DNA of 64,000 bases, taken from the NCBI RefSeq assembly GCF_002093665.1, contig NZ_MRWE01000013.1:1-64000 (forward strand), in the 5' to 3' direction. Source of the DNA: Rouxiella badensis (lineage in GTDB: Bacteria; Pseudomonadota; Gammaproteobacteria; Enterobacterales; Enterobacteriaceae). This document shows, in pieces, positions 26,342 to 34,830 of the stretch. The position numbers were made by a program, and so were the translations under genes. Within the stretch, counting starts at the first letter, position 1, and every line of letters starts with the position of its first letter. The notes beneath the pieces were generated by a model. That model ran no database searches. It was not told the DNA's origin and worked only from the letters and a program-made list of their open reading frames with translations.

Positions 26342-26381
26342 AAAACAGGCACTCCCTCCCCTCAAAGAGCAGAGGAGGGAG
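26342..26381 (-). terminator. Probable terminator of the ABC-F gene
   Basis: CTCCCTCC (26352-26359) pairs with GGAGGGAG (26374-26381). On the minus strand it is followed by TGCCTGTTTT. It lies about 35 bases past the ABC-F stop codon. Confidence 0.55.
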
Positions 26382-26414
26382 GTTGCTGCGGCAGGTCGAA
26401 TACCTACCCTAAAA

Positions 26415-28136
26415 CTAACTCAGCGCTAATTTCTGCATAACCGCCGCAATATCGGCCCGCAGTTTCTGCTGTAACGCCGGTTTTTGGTGTTTCGCCTTGC
26501 GCGCCAGCTCATCCTCAAGCCTCTGCTCTAGCTCACACAGCCGCGCCAGCAGCAGATCCTCACCGGAGAGCACGGCCTCTTCGCCCTGCTCCAACGGCGT
26601 TGGCGGTTCGGGTTGATTCAGCGTTTTGCCTGCCAGCAGCTGATACACCGGCTCAAGCTGATGCCACTCCTCGAGGCGATGGTCGTGCACCAGCCAGAAG
26701 CGGTTGCAGCCGTTTTCGATCAACGTTCGATCGTGGCTAACCATCAATACCGCGCCCGGAAAATCCCTCAGCGTCTGGGCCAGCTCTTCCTTGCCCTCCA
26801 TGTCGAGGTGGTTAGTGGGCTCATCGAGCAGCAGCAGCGAATAACGTGCCAGCGTCAGCCCAACGAACAGCAGGCGCGACCGCTCTCCGCCGCTCAGCGA
26901 AGCCACCTTTTGCTGATGACGAAGATACGGAAAACCAGCGCCAATGAGCGCCATCTTGCGCCTATCGTCGGTTAAAGGAGCAAAATTACCGAGCGCATCG
27001 CATAGGCTGTCGCTGTCGCGAAGCTGATGCAGATTCTGGTCGTAATACCCCACCGCCGCACGGGGATGCCAGCTGATACCGGATTCAGGTTGAGTGAGCG
27101 ATCGCCACAGCAGGCGCAGTAGCGACGACTTACCGCAGCCGTTACGCCCCATCACCGCAACGCGATCGCCACTTTTCACCCGCAGATTATCGAGGGAAAA
27201 CAGCGCGGCGGCGTCGGGCGCTGGCGCAACCTCCAGCGTTTCCAGCGCCAGCACGCGATCGGCGTCGAGACTTTCGCCCTGCAACTCTAGCCGCCAGGCA
27301 TTGGCCGCCGCCAGCGGAGTCTGGTCCTCTTTCAACCTGTCGACCTGTTTCTCCATCTGCTTAGCCTTGCGGGCAAACTTTTCGTTGTCATAAACCTTGC
27401 CCCACAGCGCCAGGCGGCTGGCGCTTATCTCAACGCGGTCAATTTCTCGCTGCTCGGCCTGGCGGCGTTCCGCGTCGGTGCTGTCGCGGTGTGCTAACGC
27501 CTCGCGTGCCTCACTGCAACGTAGCCCGAAATAGTGCAGCGTCTTGTCACGCAGGATCCAGGTACAGGTCGTTACGCTGTCGAGCAGCGCCACGTCGTGC
27601 GAGACCAGAATAAAGCTGCCGTTCCATTGGCTTAGAAAATCGCCCAGCCACAGCAGCGTCGGCAGGTCGAGGTGGTTACCAGGTTCGTCGAGCAGCAGTA
27701 AATCCGGCTCGAGAATCAACGCTCTGGCGAGCATCAAACGTGTGTGCTGTCCTCCACTGAGCGTCGAAACCGTCTGGCCCCAGCAGGAAGGCGTAAAGTC
27801 CAGCGTCGCCAGCAACCGCTCGGCGCGCCAGCTCTCGGCAAGCCGCTGATTCTCGGGAAGCCGGTCAAGCACCACCGCCAATAGGCTAAGCGCCTTCAGG
27901 GACTCGGGCAGATGCTGTTCGATGGTCGCCATCAGGCACTGACCGGCGCGGGTCACCGAACCTGAGCTCGGGCTGAGATGGCCATTAAGAAGATTGAGAA
28001 AGGTACTTTTACCGCTGCCGTTATGGCCGATTAAGCCAACGCGATCGCCTTTTTTAAGCGTAAACGAAACCTCAGTCAGCAAAGGACCGAAGGCAGTCTC
28101 ATAAGAGAGTGATTGGGCAGATAATAGTGTGCTCAT
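26415..28136 (-). CDS. ABC-F family ATPase (ribosome-associated)
   Basis: A 573-residue protein with two ABC ATPase domains and no membrane segment, the hallmark of ABC-F proteins that act on the ribosome in translation or antibiotic protection. Walker A motifs are GHNGSGKST and GRNGCGKSS, signatures are LSGGQ and LSGGE, and Walker B motifs end in LLLLDEP. The first reads DEPGNHLD, where DEPTNHLD is usual. A basic linker between the domains and a helical C-terminal extension (Q/E/K-rich, about 510-573) are visible. The ATG at 28136 was chosen for its GGA site. A leader ORF and hairpins upstream suggest attenuation, so an inducible resistance factor is plausible but not shown. Confidence 0.85.
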   Translation of the reverse strand: MSTLLSAQSLSYETAFGPLLTEVSFTLKKGDRVGLIGHNGSGKSTFLNLLNGHLSPSSGSVTRAGQCLMATIEQHLPESLKALSLLAVVLDRLPENQRLAESWRAERLLATLDFTPSCWGQTVSTLSGGQHTRLMLARALILEPDLLLLDEPGNHLDLPTLLWLGDFLSQWNGSFILVSHDVALLDSVTTCTWILRDKTLHYFGLRCSEAREALAHRDSTDAERRQAEQREIDRVEISASRLALWGKVYDNEKFARKAKQMEKQVDRLKEDQTPLAAANAWRLELQGESLDADRVLALETLEVAPAPDAAALFSLDNLRVKSGDRVAVMGRNGCGKSSLLRLLWRSLTQPESGISWHPRAAVGYYDQNLHQLRDSDSLCDALGNFAPLTDDRRKMALIGAGFPYLRHQQKVASLSGGERSRLLFVGLTLARYSLLLLDEPTNHLDMEGKEELAQTLRDFPGAVLMVSHDRTLIENGCNRFWLVHDHRLEEWHQLEPVYQLLAGKTLNQPEPPTPLEQGEEAVLSGEDLLLARLCELEQRLEDELARKAKHQKPALQQKLRADIAAVMQKLALS

Positions 28137-28155
28137 TGCTTTTTCCAGAATTACA

Positions 28156-28296
28156 GGCATTAACATGCCCGTCGTCATTAAAACGCTGACGACAACCCGG
28201 AAAGCCGAGGGAAGTACGAGGTTAACTCGTATTTAACTCTTTAGTCGTTTCCGCTCAAGCAGGGTTATCGCAGCACGAGGCCGGATACGCTTGAGC
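28156..28296 (-). promoter_or_regulatory. Candidate attenuator hairpins in the ABC-F leader
   Basis: Four perfect dyads precede the ABC-F start: GCTTGAGC/GCTCAAGC (28289-28296 with 28253-28260), ACGAG/CTCGT (28216-28230), GTCGTCA/TGACGAC (28171-28177 with 28186-28192) and GGCAT/ATGCC (28156-28169). The first overlaps the end of the leader ORF, so ribosome position on the leader could decide which hairpins form. Confidence 0.5.
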
Positions 28297-28348
28297 AAGG
28301 GCGATTACCAAAGAAGTGTGAGTATTCAATCAAATCACACAACAGCAT
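28265..28348 (-). CDS. Candidate leader peptide of the ABC-F gene, 27 aa
   Basis: A 27-codon frame with a consensus AAGGAGG ribosome site seven bases before its ATG, ending at TAA 28265-28267, about 130 bases upstream of the ABC-F start on the same strand. Its stop lies between the arms of the first leader dyad. Leader peptides of this size control several antibiotic-resistance ABC-F genes through ribosome stalling. The peptide sequence is not one I recognise. Confidence 0.5.
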   Translation of the reverse strand: MLLCDLIEYSHFFGNRPCSSVSGLVLR

Positions 28349-28444
28349 GGGGTTTCCTCCTTATTAGTCTCTGGTTTAACAATGTTTTCAGTGTATCTTG
28401 GAGTGATTAACAGTCAACTTTGATAAAGGGATAAGGTGAACGAG

Positions 28445-29803
28445 ATGGAAAAAAATACGATTTCACAGGACCAAATCCGTGACCGTTTTTCGAAAGCCAT
28501 GTCACGTATGTATCAGCAGGAAGTGCCGCAGTACAGCACGCTGCTGCAAATTGTTAAGGACACCAACGCAGACTATTTGCGCCAGCACCCGGAAACCTTT
28601 TCTCATCAGGTGAAGGACTCGGAGCTTAACCGCCTCGACGTAGAGCGGCACGGTGCGATACGCCTCGGCACGGCCGAAGAGCTCGCGACCATGAGGGCGC
28701 TATTTGCGGTGATGGGCATGTCGCCGGTCGGCTACTATGACCTCTCCGCGGCCGGTGTGCCGGTGCATTCCACCGCGTTTCGCCCTATTTCCGAAGCCGC
28801 GCTGCGGATAAACCCTTTCCGCGTATTTACCTCGCTGCTGCGCCTTGAGCTGATTGATAATCCTGATTTAAGAGAAAAAGCGCGGCAGATTCTTGCCGCA
28901 CGCGACATCTTCTCCCCCCGCGTGCGCGAACTGATTGCGGTGAACCAGCAGCATGGCGGGCTCACTGACGCACAGGCTGACGAATTCGTCGCCGAAGCGC
29001 TTAAAACCTTCCGCTGGCACAGCGACGCGTTGGTCAGTCTGTATACCTACAACGCGCTGCTCGAACATCATCGCCTTATCGCCGACGTGGTGTCATTTAA
29101 GGGACCGCATATCAATCACCTGACGCCAAGAACGCTGGATATCGACCAGGTGCAGCGCAAAATGCCCGAATACGGCATCTCGCCGAAAGAGGTCATCGAA
29201 GGGCCACCGCGCCGCAAGGTGCCAATTTTGCTGCGCCAGACCAGCTTCAAGGCGCTCAGTGAGAAAATAACCTTTACCGATTCGGCAGAGGGGCAACACA
29301 CCGCCCGTTTTGGTGAAATCGAGCAACGCGGACTGGCGCTCACGCCGCAGGGTCGTGCGCTGTACGACAAACTGTTGCTCGAGGCCTCGGGTTCCGACAC
29401 CTCAAAAGACAATGACGCTCACCAGCGCCACTTCGAGGCCGTTTTCTCCGCCTTCCCGGATGACATCGAATCTTTACGCAAACAAGGGTTGGGTTATTTT
29501 AGATATGCGCTCAAAGACGGGGCTACTCTCGCCGCCGCACAGCGCACGAGCGACACACTCGACGAGCTGATTAAACAGGGCAAGGTCAGCGTCACGCCGA
29601 TTGTGTATGAAGACTTTCTGCCGGTCAGCGCCGCAGGGATTTTCCAGTCGAATCTCGGCAGCGATAAGGGCGCGGTAAGCAGCGGAAATCCAAACCAGGC
29701 GGCGTTTGAACAGGCGCTTGGCGCGGCAGTCATTAACGAGTTCTCGCTGTATCAGGCGATCGAGCAAGCTTCGTTGAATGCGATATTCAATCCGACATCG
29801 TGA
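28445..29803 (+). CDS. ydcJ: YdcJ, 2-oxoadipate dioxygenase/decarboxylase family (DUF1338)
   Basis: The protein matches E. coli YdcJ over its full length (QQEVPQY, ERHGAIR, PVHSTAFRP, INHLTPRTLD, EGPPRR.VPILLRQTSFKAL, FEDFLPVSAAGIFQSNL-type ending). The family is typified by HglS, an Fe(II) enzyme that converts 2-oxoadipate to D-2-hydroxyglutarate in lysine catabolism. The expected metal ligands are present: H69 in ERHG, a His in INHL and a Glu in FGEIEQRG. I chose the ATG at 28445 (452 aa) because AAGG lies eight bases upstream; the frame also opens at a GTG at 28436. It is divergent from the ABC-F leader and transcribed alone. Confidence 0.92.
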   Translation: MEKNTISQDQIRDRFSKAMSRMYQQEVPQYSTLLQIVKDTNADYLRQHPETFSHQVKDSELNRLDVERHGAIRLGTAEELATMRALFAVMGMSPVGYYDLSAAGVPVHSTAFRPISEAALRINPFRVFTSLLRLELIDNPDLREKARQILAARDIFSPRVRELIAVNQQHGGLTDAQADEFVAEALKTFRWHSDALVSLYTYNALLEHHRLIADVVSFKGPHINHLTPRTLDIDQVQRKMPEYGISPKEVIEGPPRRKVPILLRQTSFKALSEKITFTDSAEGQHTARFGEIEQRGLALTPQGRALYDKLLLEASGSDTSKDNDAHQRHFEAVFSAFPDDIESLRKQGLGYFRYALKDGATLAAAQRTSDTLDELIKQGKVSVTPIVYEDFLPVSAAGIFQSNLGSDKGAVSSGNPNQAAFEQALGAAVINEFSLYQAIEQASLNAIFNPTS

Positions 29804-29900
29804 CGGTAAATTGTATTTAGCTAATAAAAGCGGAATAATGTACGGCGGCCAAAAAACCGTATATTCCTATTTTTCAATAAGTTAAATAAAAAGGGTTGTC

Positions 29901-30599
29901 GTGACGCAACAAGTAGCGCTGATTACAGGAGCGAGCCGAGGCATTGGTCGACAAATTGCTCACCATTTTGCCCAAAAAGGCTACAGCCTGATACTGCTGG
30001 CCCGTGACCAGAGCCTGCTCGGCCGCCTTAAGCAGACGCTGCCGCTCCAGCCAGAGCAACGGGTGAAAACGATAGCCGTCGATCTTTGCGATGCGCCGTC
30101 GGTTGCCAGCAAAGTTCAGGACGCACTGGCCGATTTTGCGCAGCTTGACCTGCTTGTTAACGCCGCCGGAATTTTCCGTCCCGGCTCGAGCGGCGCCACC
30201 CTCGGCGATTTCGCCGCCATGCTGGATGTTAACGTCACGGCCATCCACCATCTTTGCCAACTGTGCATTCCGGCGCTGGCCCTTTCCGAAGTGGGCCGCA
30301 TATTTAGCCTCTCTTCGGTGAGCGGCGTTCAGGCCTTCGGCGGGATCGCCGGATACGCCGCCAGCAAGCACGCACTGGTCGGCTACAGCCTGTCTCTCAG
30401 CCGCGAGCTGGCCGCGCAGGGCATTAAGGTGACCGTGCTCTGTCCTGACGTCGTCGATACCGAGATGGCGCAAGGCTCGGGGTTGGAACCGCATCAAATG
30501 ATTGAAACACAAGATATTTGCCGCGCTATCGAGTTCGTGATGTCCTTATCACCTGCCGCGATGGTTGAACAACTGACCATAGGTCGCATGAGAAGATAA
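29901..30599 (+). CDS. Short-chain dehydrogenase/reductase
   Basis: A 232-residue classical SDR with TGASRGIG (cofactor loop, about residues 9-16), NAAG, the catalytic Ser in SLSSVSG and YAASK. The start is a GTG at 29901 with AGGG upstream. The stop overlaps the following biotin-ligase start by one base, so it heads the SDR-ligase-bioMNY gene string. Its position beside biotin genes could mean a role in biotin salvage or synthesis, for example on a pimeloyl or acyl-ACP precursor, but that is only guilt by association. Confidence 0.85.
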   Translation: MTQQVALITGASRGIGRQIAHHFAQKGYSLILLARDQSLLGRLKQTLPLQPEQRVKTIAVDLCDAPSVASKVQDALADFAQLDLLVNAAGIFRPGSSGATLGDFAAMLDVNVTAIHHLCQLCIPALALSEVGRIFSLSSVSGVQAFGGIAGYAASKHALVGYSLSLSRELAAQGIKVTVLCPDVVDTEMAQGSGLEPHQMIETQDICRAIEFVMSLSPAAMVEQLTIGRMRR

Positions 30600-31327
30600 T
30601 GGAAATCACGTTTTATCAAGAAGTTGACAGCACCAACAGCGAGGCGAAACGCCTGGTTGACGGCGGCAAAGCCCCTGGATTCGCCGTAGTTGCAAAACGC
30701 CAGACCGCAGGCCGTGGCCGTTTCGACCGCGTGTGGCAAACGCCGACCGGCAATCTGGCGCTCACCTTTGCCATTCCCGCCCCGCCTTCACGTCCCGACC
30801 TGCCCACGCTGGCACTGATGACCGGTCTGGCGCTGCACAACGTGCTGCAACCGCTGCTCGGTGACCGTGCGCAGGTCAAGATAAAATGGCCAAATGATAT
30901 GCTGGTCAACGGCCATAAAGTTTCCGGTACGCTAATTGAGCGGGTCGGCAAAGTGCTCTACATCGGCGTCGGCGTGAATCTGGTCAGCCGCCCTGAAAAC
31001 GTGCCTTACGAAACCTTTTCGCTGGCCGAGGTGGTCAATATTACGGTCGAAGAACTGGCCGAGGCGGTAACAGCGCACTGGAGCGCAACGCTGGCGCAAT
31101 GGCTGGAAACCGGCTTTGCTCCCCTGTGCGACGACTATAACGCCCACCTTTATGGGCGCGGAGAAAGCTTGCGTATCTCGCTCGACCGCGAGCGCGCCGA
31201 GTGGGCCGAAGGCACCTGTACCGGCGTGACGCCAGAAGGCCACATCTGCCTTGCAGACTCCGAAGGTCATGTCACCCGCTATAACGCGGGCGATATCGAT
31301 ATTATCCGCACCCTGCAATCGGTTTAA
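30599..31327 (+). CDS. Biotin-protein ligase without DNA-binding domain
   Basis: A 242-residue biotin-[acetyl-CoA carboxylase] ligase. The biotinyl-AMP loop GRGR is at 38-41, KWPND near residue 98 and GVGVN near 122, followed by the small C-terminal SH3-like domain. It begins directly at the catalytic domain, lacking the HTH of E. coli BirA, so it cannot repress the bio operon itself. It is coupled to the SDR gene upstream and followed by bioMNY, linking uptake and protein attachment of biotin. An HTH-bearing birA elsewhere is likely, making this a second ligase. Confidence 0.88.
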   Translation: MEITFYQEVDSTNSEAKRLVDGGKAPGFAVVAKRQTAGRGRFDRVWQTPTGNLALTFAIPAPPSRPDLPTLALMTGLALHNVLQPLLGDRAQVKIKWPNDMLVNGHKVSGTLIERVGKVLYIGVGVNLVSRPENVPYETFSLAEVVNITVEELAEAVTAHWSATLAQWLETGFAPLCDDYNAHLYGRGESLRISLDRERAEWAEGTCTGVTPEGHICLADSEGHVTRYNAGDIDIIRTLQSV

Positions 31328-31382
31328 GCCACAGCGGCCCTCTCCCTTTGGCGACGGGCGACTAATCATGAGTAATCGGTAA

Positions 31383-32057
31383 ATGTTGGAATTAAAACAA
31401 GTTTCTCACGCATTTGGCGAACGTCGGGTGCTTGAAAACATCACCCTGCAGCTCGACGAAAAGCGCATTGGCGTGGTAGGCAGCAACGGCTGCGGCAAAA
31501 GTACCTTTGCACGCCTGCTCAACGGATTACTGATCCCCCAGCACGGCGATGTCATCGTCGACGGACTGAACACTCGCGACAACGGTAAGGCGGTGCGCCG
31601 CAAGGTGGGGTTCGTGTTCCAGAACCCGGACAATCAAATCGTGTTTCCTATCGTTGAGGAAGATCTGGCGTTCGGCATGAAGAACCTCGGTCTGCCGAAA
31701 GACGTCATCCGCGAACGCATTGACGCAACGCTTGCACGCTATGATATGGAGTCTTTCCGTCAGCACCCGTCGCACTTGCTGAGCGGTGGCCAGAAACAGC
31801 TGATGGCCATCTCCGGCGTACTGGTCATGCAGCCCGACTATATCGTGTTTGACGAGCCGACCACGCTCCTCGACCTGCGTAATAAGAAACGTATCGCGCA
31901 GGCGATTAATGAAATGGACCAGAAAACTGTCGTTGTTTCTCACGACCTGGAATTCCTGCAGGACTTCGACCGGGTATTGGTGTTTGAAGGCGGTCAGGTG
32001 GTAATTGACGATATTCCGAGCGTGGCGTTACCGGCCTACGTCAGGATGATGTCATGA
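31383..32057 (+). CDS. bioM: Biotin ECF transporter ATPase BioM
   Basis: A 224-residue ABC ATPase with Walker [10 protein letters not shown] (33-41), Q-loop FQNPDNQIV, signature LSGGQKQ and Walker B YIVFDEP followed by TTLLDL. The Q-loop with PDNQ is typical of energy-coupling-factor ATPases. It energises the BioN-BioY complex for high-affinity biotin uptake. The stop overlaps bioN by four bases. The identification as the biotin system rests on bioY downstream. Confidence 0.9.
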   Translation: MLELKQVSHAFGERRVLENITLQLDEKRIGVVGSNGCGKSTFARLLNGLLIPQHGDVIVDGLNTRDNGKAVRRKVGFVFQNPDNQIVFPIVEEDLAFGMKNLGLPKDVIRERIDATLARYDMESFRQHPSHLLSGGQKQLMAISGVLVMQPDYIVFDEPTTLLDLRNKKRIAQAINEMDQKTVVVSHDLEFLQDFDRVLVFEGGQVVIDDIPSVALPAYVRMMS

Positions 32058-32707
32058 CGGTCAGCGAATATATTCACGGGCACTCTTTTATTCACCGCAC
32101 GCCGCCCGGACTGAAAATTTTAATTTTGGCCGTGCTCGGCACGCTGCTGTTCGTCTTCCCGAATATGATTTTTGCTGCCGCCTCGCTGGCTATTATCGTG
32201 ATGCTTTATCCACTGGCCGGTATTTCCCCGAAGGTCATGCTGGCACAAATTAAGCCGATCCTGGCCATTCTGGTGCTGTTATTTCTGGTGCAGCTATTTA
32301 TGGTTAACTGGCAATCGGGCGTGCTGGTCATTGTTCGCCTGAGTGCCTTGATGCTGACCGCCTCGTTAATCACCTTAACCACCCGCAGCTCAGACATGAT
32401 AGACGCGCTGGAAAAACGGCTGGCGTGGCTTTATTTCATCGGTATTAATCCGGCCAAAATAAGCCTTGCGCTGTCGCTCGCGCTGCGCTTTATTCCGGTG
32501 TTAGCTGCCATTACTCAGGAAGTCCGCGAGGCACAAAAGGCGCGCGGCCTGAATAACAGCGTTATTGCGGTGGCTATTCCGGTGATTGTCCGCACCTTGA
32601 AAATGGCGGATAGTATCGCCATGGCGCTCGAGGCCCGCGCCTACGACCCACAGTCACCGTATCGCGCCAAAAAATCATCCAAAAAAGAGACCTCTGATGT
32701 CGACTAA
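32054..32707 (+). CDS. bioN: Biotin ECF transporter transmembrane subunit BioN
   Basis: A 217-residue EcfT-type membrane coupling protein with about four to five hydrophobic segments in the first 130 residues and the two short Ala-Arg motifs that contact the ATPase: QKARGLN (about 160) and EARAYD (about 196). It couples BioM ATP hydrolysis to the S component BioY. It overlaps bioM by four bases and bioY by eleven bases, so the three are translated together. Confidence 0.9.
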   Translation: MTVSEYIHGHSFIHRTPPGLKILILAVLGTLLFVFPNMIFAAASLAIIVMLYPLAGISPKVMLAQIKPILAILVLLFLVQLFMVNWQSGVLVIVRLSALMLTASLITLTTRSSDMIDALEKRLAWLYFIGINPAKISLALSLALRFIPVLAAITQEVREAQKARGLNNSVIAVAIPVIVRTLKMADSIAMALEARAYDPQSPYRAKKSSKKETSDVD

Positions 32708-33242
32708 AGATATTGTTTATATTGCCCTGTTTGCGGCAATTACCGCTGCGATGGGATTATTTCCTGCTTTTACGCTGCCTATTATTGCCGTGCCGATTAC
32801 CGCCCAGTCGATGGGGCCGATGCTGGCGGGCGCAATCGCCGGTGCAAAACGCGGTGCGCTGGCCATGGTGCTGTTCGACCTGCTGGTGATGGTCGGTCTG
32901 CCACTGCTGGCCGGTGGACGCGGCGGAGTGGGAATCTTCCTCGGCCCGAGCGGCGGTTTTATTTTGGCCTGGCCGATTGCCGCGCTGCTGATTGGTTATC
33001 TGTACGAGAAAAATATCCGTTCACTGTCGGTGGTTAAAGAGGCGGTGTTTATTACGCTGGGCGGCATTGTGATTATTTATTCAGCGGGGATTCCATGGAT
33101 CTCGGCCTTCGCCAAAATAACCCTTAGTCAGGCGGCAATCGGCGCAATGGGCTTTATCCCCGGCGATATTATCAAGGTTATTCTGACCGTGCTTATCGTC
33201 AGGCCGGTAAGGAAGGCTTATCCTACGCTGGAATCTCGCTAA
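32697..33242 (+). CDS. bioY: Biotin transporter substrate-binding subunit BioY
   Basis: A 181-residue integral membrane S component of the BioY family that captures biotin. Six hydrophobic segments and the family region with MGPMLAGAIAGAKRGALAM and GLPLLAGGRGGVGIFLGPSGGFILAWP are clear. With bioM and bioN it forms a complete tripartite importer. A strong terminator follows, ending a likely five-gene unit SDR-ligase-bioMNY. E. coli uses the unrelated YigM instead. Confidence 0.95.
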   Translation: MSTKDIVYIALFAAITAAMGLFPAFTLPIIAVPITAQSMGPMLAGAIAGAKRGALAMVLFDLLVMVGLPLLAGGRGGVGIFLGPSGGFILAWPIAALLIGYLYEKNIRSLSVVKEAVFITLGGIVIIYSAGIPWISAFAKITLSQAAIGAMGFIPGDIIKVILTVLIVRPVRKAYPTLESR

Positions 33243-33272
33243 TATTGCGCTCGAGTGAAACTGAGCAAATAA

Positions 33273-33309
33273 TAAAAAAGCTGCGCAGACGCTGACGCAG
33301 CTTTTTTTA
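33273..33309. terminator. Bidirectional terminator after bioY
   Basis: An AAAAAGCTGCG/CGCAGCTTTTT stem with A-run before and T-run after. It separates bioY from the convergent MDR gene and can serve both. Confidence 0.88.
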
Positions 33310-33331
33310 TTTTCACTAGCCGGCGAGCGTA

Positions 33332-34321
33332 TTACATCTCAATCAAAATCTTGCCTTTAAGCGTGCCCGAAAGTGCGGCGTCTATCGCATCGCTAATATT
33401 GCTCAGGCTAAACGCCGTGGCTATCTCAGTGTGGACTACGCCGTCGCGAATCAGGGCCATCACCTGATCAATTTTCCTCTGCACCACCGATTTCTCTTGG
33501 CTGTGCACCCACTGACGCAGGTGGAAGTTCATAAAGCGAATGTCGGGGCGTGTACGCCAGAAGGTTGGCGGAACCGGCTTACCCGAGAGCAGGCCGTAGT
33601 GAATAAACTGCCCGCCCGCGACCAGCGTATCGGCAAACATCAGGGATTCATCACCGCCGATGCAGTCAAAAATCGCCTCGACGCCGCCGCTGCGCTTGAG
33701 CCGTTCCAGCGCCTGCGGGAAGGCAGGATCGCTGGAGTTAAGCACATACTCCGTGCGGTATCCCGCAAAAATATCGAGATTTTCCTTCTTACGCACCACC
33801 GCAACCGGCGTCAGACCCCTCTGATTCGCCAAGCGGATAAGCATCTTACCGATAGCCGAATTGGCGGCGTTGATAAGCACCCGCTGGCCCGGCTTGAAGT
33901 CCAGCGCCTCGGTCAGCATCAGCAGTGCCGTCATCGGATTAACGTAGCTGTTCACCGCCTGACGATCGCTGACGAAATCGGGCAGCGTAAAGCACCACTC
34001 GGGCTTGGTATCCTTGAAGGTCTGCCAGTTGCCCATGCTGCCTATTGGCAACACCCGCTGGCCCACGGGCAGGTGGCTTCCTTGCGGTGCCTGCTCAATC
34101 ACGCCAACCCCTTCAAAACCCGGCACAAAGGGGACCGAAATGCGTGAACGGTAGGCACCAGAAATAGTAATAATGTCGGAAGGATTAATGGTGGCGTAGA
34201 CCATTCTGACCCGAGCATCGCCTGCGGCAAGCGTCGGCAGCGCCGTGTTTTCAAGCTGAACCACGTCGCGGATTGGGCCGAACTCTCTGACTATTGCTCT
34301 GGTGAGGACTTTATCTTTCAT
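33332..34321 (-). CDS. MDR-family oxidoreductase, enoyl-reductase-like, zinc-free
   Basis: A 329-residue medium-chain dehydrogenase/reductase lacking the zinc cysteines. Features such as YATINPSDI, PGFEGVGVI, NPMTALLML and INAANSAIGKMLI place it near mitochondrial trans-2-enoyl-CoA reductase (MECR) and quinone oxidoreductases. It uses NAD(P)H in the cytosol. It is divergent, by 71 bases, from a thioesterase-ligase-thiolase operon. With the hydratase downstream, it could supply the enoyl-reduction step of an acyl-CoA pathway. A general quinone reductase role is the alternative. Confidence 0.82.
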   Translation of the reverse strand: MKDKVLTRAIVREFGPIRDVVQLENTALPTLAAGDARVRMVYATINPSDIITISGAYRSRISVPFVPGFEGVGVIEQAPQGSHLPVGQRVLPIGSMGNWQTFKDTKPEWCFTLPDFVSDRQAVNSYVNPMTALLMLTEALDFKPGQRVLINAANSAIGKMLIRLANQRGLTPVAVVRKKENLDIFAGYRTEYVLNSSDPAFPQALERLKRSGGVEAIFDCIGGDESLMFADTLVAGGQFIHYGLLSGKPVPPTFWRTRPDIRFMNFHLRQWVHSQEKSVVQRKIDQVMALIRDGVVHTEIATAFSLSNISDAIDAALSGTLKGKILIEM

Positions 34322-34392
34322 GTAACATTTTCTTCAGAGAAAACCGTTTAACGGGTTGTAGTTGTAATGAATTGTTGCGATAGGTCGTGTAA

Positions 34393-34827
34393 ATGAAGAG
34401 TCATAATGAGGTAGAGGCGTTTCGCGTGTCAATGCGAGATATAGATCTCAATGGTCATGTGCATAATTCAGTCTATTTAGACTATTTTGAAGACGCCGTG
34501 GTTAATCAATTGCGCGCCAATGAGATGATTAATTATTTTCGACCGGCCACCTCGGGCGTCTCTTATCATGTCAAGAAGTGCGAAGCGGTTTTCCTTTATC
34601 CTCTTACGGTTGACGACGTTATTCTCCCTGCGGTCTATATCGAGAAGTTAGGCAATAGCAGTTTAATCTTTAATATCAAATTAGAAATTAAAGATAAGAA
34701 TGTTATTTGTGCTGAGGGCAAACTGATCTGGGTATGTGTCAATATTGACGATAATAAACCGCGCCCGATTCCCGACGACACCCGCAAGCTGTTGGCGACT
34801 CAATTCACCTTTATCGAGCCGGAGTAA
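34393..34827 (+). CDS. Hotdog-fold acyl-CoA thioesterase (4HBT)
   Basis: A 144-residue hotdog protein with the 4HBT signature RDIDLNGHVHNSVYLDYFED (residues 15-34); D18 is the likely catalytic acid. Such enzymes hydrolyse acyl-CoA or acyl-ACP in the cytosol. It has FAT-like features (DLNGHVHNxxYL). It is separated from the ligase gene by three bases and clearly heads that operon. The AT-rich codon choice is somewhat stronger than in its neighbours. Confidence 0.85.
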   Translation: MKSHNEVEAFRVSMRDIDLNGHVHNSVYLDYFEDAVVNQLRANEMINYFRPATSGVSYHVKKCEAVFLYPLTVDDVILPAVYIEKLGNSSLIFNIKLEIKDKNVICAEGKLIWVCVNIDDNKPRPIPDDTRKLLATQFTFIEPE

Positions 34828-34830
34828 GTC

